Origin: Arthrobacter citreus
GTDB taxonomy: Bacteria; Bacillota; Bacilli; Bacillales; Bacillaceae_G
DNA length: 9,871 nt
Reading direction: 5' to 3'
Assembly: GCA_013200995.1 (NCBI GenBank)
Contig: CP053690.1
Location: 1-9,871, forward strand
Of this stretch, positions 5,129 through 9,871 are shown in pieces. A model generated the notes under the pieces. That model searched no databases. It had not been told where the DNA came from and saw only the letters and a program-made list of their open reading frames with translations. A program made the translations under genes and the position numbers. Positions within the stretch are counted from its first letter, which is position 1; each line of letters opens with the position of its first letter.

Positions 5129-6704
5129 ACACATAAAGGGATCTAATTCGCATGGTAATAGCAATGAGTTGGAATTGGTTTATGCGTTTGATGGCAAGAA
5201 AGTTAAGGATTTAAACACTAATTTAAAAAATTTTGTACAATTCATTGCAAACGATAACAATATAAAAATTAATAATGATACAAAATTATTTGCGAAGTAT
5301 GTTTCTAATAACAAATTAAAACAAGATTTTATTGTATCGTTTAATGAAAGAGATTTTTACATTAGTTTAAAAATGGGTTCAGGAAATAGTGTTCATCAAG
5401 AACCGATTGAAGATTTTATTAAATACTTGAATACGAATTATGAAGTAACTGAGAAAATTTGTAATGATTTAAGGTTTTTTATTTGGGCAGATGGTACGTT
5501 AGATGGAAAAGGAAAATTTGAGAATAGATTTGACGCTAGATATTTTAAAAAGAATTATCCTGAAAAACGAAGAGAGTTATTACAATTTTTCGAAAAAAAT
5601 AAGGTAGAACTAATTAAGCATTTTATGTTTGTTGGTAAACATAATAGTAGAGTTGATTATCTTTATCATGGAACGACTTCGAATGGGGCGTGGATGTCAA
5701 CAAAACAAATAATTGATTACAATATTCAAAACCAAATAGATACTAACAAAGGTAATTCTCCTACTTTAAGCGTCGGAAGAATGTCAATTCAAGCATGGAA
5801 TGTTGCAAAGTCTGGAAGCGAGTCAGCAGAAAAGAAACGAGGAGAAATCCAGGTAAAATACGGAAAACTTAAAGAAGATTTTAAGGAGGTATTAAAATTA
5901 AATTCCTCGAACAAAGGAACTTTGTTTGGAGATCATGAGGAATTTGATATTTCTGGAACTTTAAATAAAAATAAAAATCATTTTTATTGGAAGATGATAG
6001 CAAGAGATTTGAATTTAAATCAAGAAGAACTGAATAATTTATATGTTGTTCGTGTTTCTTCAAAAGTTATGTCATCTCTCAGTAAGAAAAAGGTTCTTCC
6101 AAAATCGGATGCTTATATAATTAGAGCTGATCTCTCTAAATCTTTTTTACTATCTAAAGAATACAAACTATCTGAAGATGATTTGGTAGGTATAATATAT
6201 AAAAAAGTAGGACGTAGTGGCATTTCAGTAAAAAGAGCTGATTCGAAGAAATATACTATTGTAAAACTTACAGTTGCTTCATTTGAAAAGTGCTTTGAAA
6301 TCGAGCCAGAGATAAAAAAAATAATTGCTGGACTTTTGTTATATAGTAAAGAGAAGGATATGTATAAAAATCTTGAAATTTTAAATAAGATTGGTATATC
6401 TGAACTTGAATTGATAAATTATACAAATCGATTTATTGTAGATAAAGTTATTTCGTGCAATGATCCCAAAAATGTCGATATAATCAGGAGTACGATGCAA
6501 GAACGGACTCGAACACTAATTGAAAAAAATTTAGAAATCAAAAAAGCACTATTTATGGGTGAAGGCTGGTATGAAGAACCCTATTGCATCAATTATATTT
6601 TTAAAGATGGGAAATTATCAAATGATGTATTTTCTGAGTATATTATTACTACAGGTTCAGGCCGTTCAAAGGGCAATTATACAATTGCGTTGAAGCCTAA
6701 GTAA
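5121..6704 (+). CDS. Putative type II restriction endonuclease (527 aa)
   Basis: Assigned as the endonuclease partner from context: it follows and overlaps the C gene, beside the methyltransferase. ATG 5121 is preferred over the in-frame ATG 5115, because GGAGGAAG (5107-5114) abuts 5115 but is six bases from 5121. The N-terminal part has a PD-(D/E)XK-like core: KQDFIVSFNERDFYISLK, with candidate Asp69 and a Ser-Leu-Lys (82-84) in place of the usual (D/E)-x-Lys, then GSGNSVHQE (86-94), a block I know from other restriction enzymes with this core. A second acidic/Lys motif is GEIQVKYG (241-248). The remaining C-terminal half is Lys-rich and mixed alpha/beta, with GWYEEPY and GRSKGNYTIALKPK at the end; it probably holds the DNA-recognition part. 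No helicase or NTPase motifs, membrane segments or signal peptide are seen. I do not recognise a named enzyme, and specificity cannot be read from sequence. Confidence 0.75.
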   Translation: MNEHIKGSNSHGNSNELELVYAFDGKKVKDLNTNLKNFVQFIANDNNIKINNDTKLFAKYVSNNKLKQDFIVSFNERDFYISLKMGSGNSVHQEPIEDFIKYLNTNYEVTEKICNDLRFFIWADGTLDGKGKFENRFDARYFKKNYPEKRRELLQFFEKNKVELIKHFMFVGKHNSRVDYLYHGTTSNGAWMSTKQIIDYNIQNQIDTNKGNSPTLSVGRMSIQAWNVAKSGSESAEKKRGEIQVKYGKLKEDFKEVLKLNSSNKGTLFGDHEEFDISGTLNKNKNHFYWKMIARDLNLNQEELNNLYVVRVSSKVMSSLSKKKVLPKSDAYIIRADLSKSFLLSKEYKLSEDDLVGIIYKKVGRSGISVKRADSKKYTIVKLTVASFEKCFEIEPEIKKIIAGLLLYSKEKDMYKNLEILNKIGISELELINYTNRFIVDKVISCNDPKNVDIIRSTMQERTRTLIEKNLEIKKALFMGEGWYEEPYCINYIFKDGKLSNDVFSEYIITTGSGRSKGNYTIALKPK

Positions 6705-6729
6705 ATAGATTTTAGTTAAACAAAAAAAG

Positions 6730-6755
6730 AACCGGGCGATTTTTGCCCGGTTTTT
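6730..6755. terminator. Bidirectional intrinsic terminator after the endonuclease gene
   Basis: AACCGGGC (6730-6737) and GCCCGGTT (6745-6752) form an 8-bp stem with loop GATTTTT, followed by TTTTTCTT on the plus strand and preceded by a run of A on the left. It can therefore terminate both the endonuclease transcript and the convergent small gene at 6760-7008. Confidence 0.85.
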
Positions 6756-6759
6756 CTTA

Positions 6760-7008
6760 TTAATCTTGATTGTATTCATCGACTTCTTTTTGAGCTTCTT
6801 TTTCATCTCGATAAATCCAACTACCAAAGAATTCAGCGCTTTCTCCATTTTTATCAAAAAACTCGCCTTCATCAATACCAACGAAAACTTCTCTGACAGT
6901 ATCTTTGCCATCTTCCACTTCTTCTGCTTGTTCTTTATTCATAAATAATACGTCATGGATAAGCCACATTTTTTGTACATATTTTTTTTTGAATTCAAAT
7001 TTTGTCAT
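6760..7008 (-). CDS. Small acidic hypothetical protein (82 aa)
   Basis: Not recognised. The N-terminus is basic (MTKFEFKKKYVQKMWLIHDV) and the rest strongly acidic (KEQAEEVEDGKDTVREVFVGIDEGEFFDKNGE), ending in an aromatic segment (FFGSWIYRDEKEAQKEVDEYNQD). The order of predicted strands and helices would suit a small alpha/beta protein in the cytoplasm; no signal or membrane segment is seen. GAAGGGA about a dozen bases before ATG 7008 (minus strand) is a modest ribosome binding site. It is transcribed convergently with the endonuclease gene and lies downstream of the resolvase on the same strand, separated by a small GGTAT/ATACC inverted repeat (7075-7087). It is a plausible orphan accessory gene; a link to restriction is not shown. 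Confidence 0.6.
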   Translation of the reverse strand: MTKFEFKKKYVQKMWLIHDVLFMNKEQAEEVEDGKDTVREVFVGIDEGEFFDKNGESAEFFGSWIYRDEKEAQKEVDEYNQD

Positions 7009-7087
7009 TTCAAAAACAGTCCCTTCACATATCTATTTTTATTATTAATCAAGTGTATATCAAAAAAATGAACGGGTATATAATACC

Positions 7088-7696
7088 TCATTTTGTTTCC
7101 TCTTCGATTTCTTTCACTAGCTTATAAAAGGTTGTGCGCTTTACTCCTGCTTCTTCTATTGCTGCGGTACCTGTGATTTCTCCCGCTTTCCATTTTCGAT
7201 AAGCTGCAAGAAACTTTTCATCTATTGCTGCTTTCGGTCTGCCAAACAGTGTACCATTCCTTATGGCTATATCAATACCTTCTCTTTGTCTGGTGCGGAT
7301 CTTCATGCGTTCTTCCTCCGCTATCCAAGACAGAATCTGCAAAACTAGATCACTTATAAAAGTACCTAAACTATCTTTGTGTTTAGTAGTATCCAGGAGT
7401 GGCATGTCCAAAACAACAATGTCCGCCCCTATTACTTTTGTAATCTCGTTCCACTCGTTTAAGATGTCCTCTTTATTTCGGCCAAAACGATCAAGGCTAT
7501 GTATATACAATACATCACCTTTCCTTAAGACTCGTTTCATGAGTTGGTACTGTTCACGATCAAAGTTTTTGCCAGATTGCTTATCAATGAATAAGTCACG
7601 ATCTGAAACACCTTGCTGCTTTATTAATTCAAGCTGACGTAATTCATTTTGATCCTTAGATGATACTCGTACATAACCAATTTTTCTTGTGTTCAT
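7088..7696 (-). CDS. Small serine resolvase (202 aa)
   Basis: Site-specific recombinase of the resolvase/invertase family, expected to resolve plasmid multimers at the adjacent res site. ATG 7696 is chosen because TAGGAGGAAG precedes it; an in-frame ATG 18 codons upstream lies inside the res region and lacks such a site. Catalytic domain: IGYVRVSS with nucleophile Ser12, an SGKNFDREQYQLM block (41-53) and DRFGRN (69-74) with the conserved arginines. A long helix follows (EEERMKIRTRQREGIDIA), then GRPKAAID and a C-terminal helix-turn-helix (ITGTAAIEEAGVKRTTFYKLV, 174-194). About 200 residues is typical of plasmid and Tn3-type resolvases and too short for large serine integrases. The gene is transcribed away from its res region, as in classical resolvase loci, so bound resolvase should repress its own promoter. 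No transposase is present, so a plasmid-maintenance role is favoured. Confidence 0.93.
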   Translation of the reverse strand: MNTRKIGYVRVSSKDQNELRQLELIKQQGVSDRDLFIDKQSGKNFDREQYQLMKRVLRKGDVLYIHSLDRFGRNKEDILNEWNEITKVIGADIVVLDMPLLDTTKHKDSLGTFISDLVLQILSWIAEEERMKIRTRQREGIDIAIRNGTLFGRPKAAIDEKFLAAYRKWKAGEITGTAAIEEAGVKRTTFYKLVKEIEEETK

Positions 7697-7729
7697 TTTT
7701 CTTCCTCCTAAATTTAATTTTATCATTTT

Positions 7730-7852
7730 TGTTCGTAAAACACCCATCAACTAAACGAATGTTCGTAAAGTCGTTTTAGATATAAACGAACAACAAAACA
7801 TAGTGTTTGCATACCTTTTTGGATTGTTCGCAAAAGTGTACTTAAACGAACA
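7730..7852. other. res site for the resolvase, three subsites
   Basis: The motif TGTTCGTAAA or close variants occurs six times as inverted pairs. Site I, farthest from the gene, is TGTTCG (7825-7830) to CGAACA (7847-7852), exactly 28 bp, the usual crossover-site length, with a central GT. Site II is 7760-7792 (33 bp). Site III is 7730-7761 (about 32 bp, with a weaker right arm AAACGAAT), next to the resolvase gene. The order I-II-III toward the gene matches Tn3-family res sites. Sites II and III touch or overlap by two bases. Confidence 0.82.
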
Positions 7853-7859
7853 TATCCAT

Positions 7860-8090
7860 TGATAAGCTGCGGACTATTCTTCCGAACCATATTTATAAGG
7901 TTCTGTACCACCTCCCCCCCCGGTGGGCTCGGAAAGATTTAGCAAACAAACCTATATATACCTACTTGGGGGTCAGAAAAATTTCAAAAAATAAGCCCCC
8001 TATAGAGAAAATATTTACAATTGGAGCAATATTTTAGCGGCTATACTCCCATCGAAAGGGTATTTGTATACGTTTGGAAATTAAGTAGAC
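7860..8090. other. Structured non-coding region, candidate replication or control site
   Basis: No gene is seen between the res site and the promoter at 8098. Inverted repeats are dense. TTCCGA (7880-7885) with TCGGAA (7929-7934) encloses AACC/GGTT (7885-7888/7899-7902) and CCACC/GGTGG (7908-7912/7922-7926) around a run of eight C, together giving a three-way-junction shape. GGGGG (7968-7972) can pair with CCCCC (7996-8000) across an A-rich loop. AAAATATT (8008-8015) is perfectly inverted at 8028-8035. ATAC-T-CCC (8043-8050) faces GGGTAT (8058-8063). A single-strand origin is one possibility; no conserved origin motif is recognised. Confidence 0.45.
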
Positions 8091-8097
8091 AGAAGTG

Positions 8098-8126
8098 TTG
8101 ACAAATTATTATCAAGTGCTTATGTT
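8098..8126 (+). promoter_or_regulatory. Promoter of the XRE/Gly-rich protein operon
   Basis: Perfect -35 TTGACA (8098-8103), 17-bp spacer, -10 TATGTT (8121-8126; four of six consensus bases). It lies 30 bases before the start at 8156, whose ribosome binding site is AAAGGAG (8142-8148). It should act as a vegetative sigma-A promoter. Confidence 0.72.
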
Positions 8127-8155
8127 CCTTTCATCAAATACAAAGGAGCAATAAA

Positions 8156-8443
8156 ATGATTAGAACAACTAAAGAAGTTGGGGCGGTATTACGCCAAAAA
8201 CGTATAAATCAGCTACTTTCATTACGTGATTTGTCAGAGATTATAAATATCAGTAAATCATTATTGAGTAAATACGAACTGGGGCAAAGGAACATATCTC
8301 GTAATCATTTTCCGGTGATTGTTGACTATTTGAATGGTCACTTTGATCAAGAGATTATGAAAATTCGATTAGATGATTTACAGCAAAAATATGAGCATTT
8401 AACAGGTAAGAGAGGGTTGGAGTTATGGGGATTGGTGGAGTAA
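8156..8443 (+). CDS. XRE-family transcriptional regulator (95 aa)
   Basis: Probable repressor or activator. The first 62 residues form one helix-turn-helix domain: EVGAVLRQKRINQLLSLRDL (helices 1-2), SEIINISKSLLSKYELGQRN (recognition helix and the usual E-x-G-x-R turn), then ISRNHFPVIVDYLNG. A short C-terminal tail (FDQEIMKIRLDDLQQKYEHL) is probably helical and could dimerise. The ribosome binding site AAAGGAG and a strong promoter lie immediately upstream. The 3' end overlaps the next gene by 19 bases, so it is the first gene of an operon and may control it. It resembles phage- or plasmid-type regulators but cannot be assigned more closely. Confidence 0.82.
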   Translation: MIRTTKEVGAVLRQKRINQLLSLRDLSEIINISKSLLSKYELGQRNISRNHFPVIVDYLNGHFDQEIMKIRLDDLQQKYEHLTGKRGLELWGLVE

Positions 8444-8868
8444 TTAAAAAGGTCGGCAGTTCTGTTCTTTCTGGTGGAAAAGCTAGCAAGATAGGTGGTG
8501 CGTCTTTTGCTATTGATACGGCTTTTAACCTTCAAGGTGGAGATGATGTAGGCACATCGGTGGCGAAAGCTAGTGTTACTGGTATGATGACTGCTTCTAA
8601 TCCAGGGATTTTCTTGGTGGGGACTGCTGCAAGTTTAGCCAAAGATGGTTATTGGGGTTTGCAGCGATTTAACTATCAAAAGAAACAATGGTGGAATGCT
8701 CAATATGCTACTAACAATGCTGTTGGTGGTAATTACGTAGATACTCAACGAGCATTAACTATGCGACAAGCAGCGGTGCAAGCTATCCAAGGAAGCAAGA
8801 CGAATGCAAGAAGTGCTTTGGGTGGAGAAGCTAAAATAATACACCCGTATGCTACTAGAAGATACTGA
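8425..8868 (+). CDS. Gly/Ala-rich protein of unknown function (147 aa)
   Basis: Not recognised with confidence. The N-terminal 75 residues are rich in Gly, Ala and Ser (IGGVIKKVGSSVLSGGKASK; VGTSVAKASVTGMMTASNPG) with a weakly hydrophobic stretch at 60-72 (PGIFLVGTAASLA) that could touch a membrane or pack in an assembly. The C-terminal half is more polar, with RFNYQKKQWWNAQYATNN (81-98) and RQAAVQAIQGSKTNARSALG (114-133) followed by GEAKIIHPYATRRY. The last segment recalls, from memory only, small phage structural or DNA-delivery proteins; that is weak. GGAGTT five or more bases upstream serves ATG 8425, which lies inside the XRE gene, so translation is coupled. There is no classical signal peptide. 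A bacteriocin-like or structural role are alternatives; none is established. Confidence 0.7.
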   Translation: MGIGGVIKKVGSSVLSGGKASKIGGASFAIDTAFNLQGGDDVGTSVAKASVTGMMTASNPGIFLVGTAASLAKDGYWGLQRFNYQKKQWWNAQYATNNAVGGNYVDTQRALTMRQAAVQAIQGSKTNARSALGGEAKIIHPYATRRY

Positions 8869-8893
8869 ATTTAACTGATAAAGGATGATGAAA

Positions 8894-9115
8894 ATGATAG
8901 ATTACAACCAATTGATTCAAAAGCTAGAAGACGAAAATAACCGTGTGGATACTTCTGAAGGGCAACGTGAAGCTAATGCTTTTCGTATTAAGTACATTAA
9001 GTTGATTAATAGACCTAAACAACCTAACGCACCTTATGTGCGCTTAAACCCAGTCCAAGATCGTTTAGACGATAAGGAATATAGACTTACACCTAATGGT
9101 TTGCTAGAAAACTAG
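8894..9115 (+). CDS. Small hypothetical protein (73 aa)
   Basis: Not recognised. A charged helical N-terminus (MIDYNQLIQKLEDENNRVDTSEGQREANAFRIKYIKLINR) is followed by a Pro/Asn-rich stretch (PKQPNAPYVRLNPVQDRLDDKEYRLTPNG). No membrane segment or motif is seen. AAAGG (8880-8884) is nine bases from ATG 8894; the in-frame ATGs at 8885 and 8888 are too close to it, so 8894 is preferred, though a slightly longer form cannot be excluded. The gene starts 25 bases after the Gly-rich gene and is the last of the 8156-9115 operon. Confidence 0.6.
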   Translation: MIDYNQLIQKLEDENNRVDTSEGQREANAFRIKYIKLINRPKQPNAPYVRLNPVQDRLDDKEYRLTPNGLLEN

Positions 9116-9272
9116 ATAGGGCGTGTGTCAAAGGCTTGAAGTTTTTCGGAGAAAAAGTTTTGTGAAGCGTTAGCGGAACAACCTTTTACACACTAATAAG
9201 ACCAAAACCCTCTTGGCATTGAACAAACATCGTTTGTTCCTGCCTACCGGCGAGGGATCCCCTCAGGATTGA

Positions 9273-9330
9273 GGGGTAGGGGAGCCGAATGGAAGGGGTT
9301 AAGGGGAGGGTTCCCTTATGGGGTTTGGGG
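9273..9330 (+). repeat. Cluster of seven G-runs, possible G-quadruplex
   Basis: GGGG occurs at 9273-9276, 9279-9282, 9295-9298, 9303-9306, 9320-9323 and 9327-9330, with GGG at 9308-9310. Four or more G-runs on one strand within 60 bases meet the general requirement for a four-stranded structure. Some of the runs also take part in the CCCCTCA/TGAGGGG hairpin, so the two folds would compete. Confidence 0.5.
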
Positions 9331-9461
9331 CAAAGCTCCCAAGGTCTTTATCATGACCACTATCTATGGAGCGTGGAGTACCTACAGGGAAACTGATTAC
9401 TTATGAAGCGTACAGATTTGCCGAAGGCCAGCCGTAGGCAAACCAAAATTATTTGATAGAC

Positions 9462-9490
9462 TTGAAGGATTTCCCATTTTATTGTCTAAT
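9462..9490 (+). promoter_or_regulatory. Possible promoter of the small basic protein gene
   Basis: TTGAAG (9462-9467), 17-bp spacer, TCTAAT (9485-9490; five of six consensus bases). It lies about 70 bases before the start at 9561. Confidence 0.45.
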
Positions 9491-9560
9491 TATGGTAGAG
9501 TAAACTTTCAATTTAACGTGACGAAAATATCATTTGAACTATTGAAAGGTGGGGAAAGTC

Positions 9561-9785
9561 ATGACCGAGACCAAGAAGGTGGGAAGACCAAAGTCTAAAC
9601 GACCTTATCGGATGAATCAGATACGAATAGGAGCCGTGGAGGACATGCTCATGGAACTAATGGAGCAGTTGCATCCATACAGTCCACTTAGGAAACTAAT
9701 TAAAGATAAATTAGTTGAGATCCAAATTACAGAAACTCAAAAATTGATTCAAAAATCATTTAAAAAATTGAATGGTGGAAACTAG
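9561..9785 (+). CDS. Small basic DNA-binding-like protein next to the origin (74 aa)
   Basis: Not assigned to a named family. The N-terminus TKKVGRPKSKRPYR (4-17) has a Gly-Arg-Pro core in basic surroundings, like an AT-hook that inserts into the minor groove. The rest looks all-helical: NQIRIGAVEDMLMELMEQLH, SPLRKLIKDKLVEIQITE, KLIQKSFKKL. GGTGGGG ahead of ATG 9561 serves as ribosome binding site; an in-frame GTG at 9549 lies within that site and is less likely. The gene ends 17 bases before the putative nick hairpin and, if the replicon is circular, is the gene just upstream of rep. Copy control or origin binding is therefore a reasonable inference, not shown by motif. Confidence 0.62.
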   Translation: MTETKKVGRPKSKRPYRMNQIRIGAVEDMLMELMEQLHPYSPLRKLIKDKLVEIQITETQKLIQKSFKKLNGGN

Positions 9786-9802
9786 ATTTTAAAGCTTTGT
9801 GT

Positions 9803-9849
9803 TAGTCGGTGCTTTCTAATAGCCGACTACCTGCACATTTGCTTGTGCA
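9803..9849 (+). other. Putative pT181-like double-strand origin (nick hairpin plus binding hairpin)
   Basis: TAGTCG (9803-9808) pairs with CGACTA (9824-9829), and GCT (9811-9813) with AGC (9821-9823), leaving TTCTAAT in the loop. The segment TCTAATAGCCG (9815-9825) matches the nick region of pT181-family origins as I remember it (CTCT/AATAGCCGG), which would place the nick between 9817 and 9818. Directly downstream is a second perfect hairpin, TGCACA/TGTGCA (9832-9837/9844-9849), placed like the Rep-binding inverted repeat next to the nick hairpin in pT181. The Rep_trans-type initiator agrees with this. Nicking itself is inferred. Confidence 0.62.
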
Positions 9850-9871
9850 TGCACTCTCTCTGAAAAGTAGG

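Larger units (their letters stand above)
9116..9560. other. Long structured non-coding region, candidate single-strand origin or oriT
   Basis: No convincing gene is seen in these 445 bases. Clear structures are: GTGTGTCAAAGG (9123-9134) facing CCTTTTACACAC (9182-9193), a 12-bp arm with one mismatch around a 47-base interior that contains AAGCGTTAGCGG; GAACAAAC/GTTTGTTC (9221-9228/9232-9239), perfect with a 3-base loop; CCCCTCA/TGAGGGG (9259-9265/9270-9276), perfect with a 4-base loop; and TTTGCC/GGCAAA (9417-9422/9437-9442). Base composition is much richer in G and C than the rest of the window. Rolling-circle plasmids need a single-strand origin, and this is a good candidate by structure; no relaxase gene is present to support oriT directly. 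Confidence 0.5.

Noticed and set aside
7263..7637. Plus-strand reading frame across the resolvase gene
   Set aside because: It lies antisense to a clearly recognised resolvase, has no ribosome binding site and encodes a Ser/Phe/Arg-rich composition typical of antisense frames.
7753..7770. SOS-box-like CGAAT-GTTCG sequence near the resolvase
   Set aside because: The Bacillus LexA box needs a four-base gap between CGAAC and GTTCG; here the halves abut and fit the resolvase half-site pattern.
9116..9560. Type I intron, tRNA or rRNA fragment in the G-rich region
   Set aside because: No tRNA cloverleaf, CCA-proximal stem or recognisable rRNA sequence was seen; the structures are simple hairpins.

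Overview
The window looks like a small mobile replicon, most likely a complete rolling-circle plasmid of about 9.9 kb, from a low-GC Gram-positive host of the Bacillaceae; the Bacillus cereus group is possible but not proven. The basis is strong AGGAGG-type ribosome binding sites, AT-rich coding sequence, a Rep_trans-type initiator, a small serine resolvase with its own res site, and several small plasmid-type DNA-binding proteins. The candidate nick hairpin lies at the right end and rep at the left end, so joining the ends would put the origin just upstream of rep. Circularity is inferred, not shown.

Layout: 101-1024 is the replication initiator. 1121-1154 is a terminator and 1186-1233 a tiny remnant-like ORF. 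1230-1790 (minus) encodes a two-domain DNA-binding protein whose linker is coded by 21-bp-phased GTATT repeats that recur in its own upstream region; it is a partition or copy-control candidate. 1885-1951 and 2241-2275 carry three related G/C-rich palindromes around a 72-residue hypothetical gene (2014-2232). 2357-6755 is a complete restriction-modification module. 6760-7008 (minus) is a small acidic hypothetical gene. 7088-7696 (minus) is a resolvase, with a three-subsite res region at 7730-7852. 7860-8090 is a structured non-coding stretch. 8156-9115 is a three-gene operon (XRE regulator, Gly-rich unknown protein, small unknown protein). 9116-9560 is a second, strongly structured non-coding region with a cluster of G-runs. 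9561-9785 encodes a small basic protein, followed at 9803-9849 by a pT181-like double-strand origin.

The main point of interest is the restriction-modification module. A small XRE regulator is translationally coupled to a 703-residue protein made of two complete, divergent DNA cytosine-C5 methyltransferase domains in tandem. After a terminator come a second regulator of the controller (C) protein type and an overlapping 527-residue putative PD-(D/E)XK endonuclease. The fusion suggests an asymmetric target with one domain acting on each strand. Separate regulators would let the plasmid express methylation and cleavage independently: the first gene has a 21-bp-phased palindromic operator, and the C gene has a C-box-like site. 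Rep and the origin copy the plasmid, the resolvase/res pair would resolve multimers, and the restriction-modification system would act as defence and as a post-segregational stabiliser.
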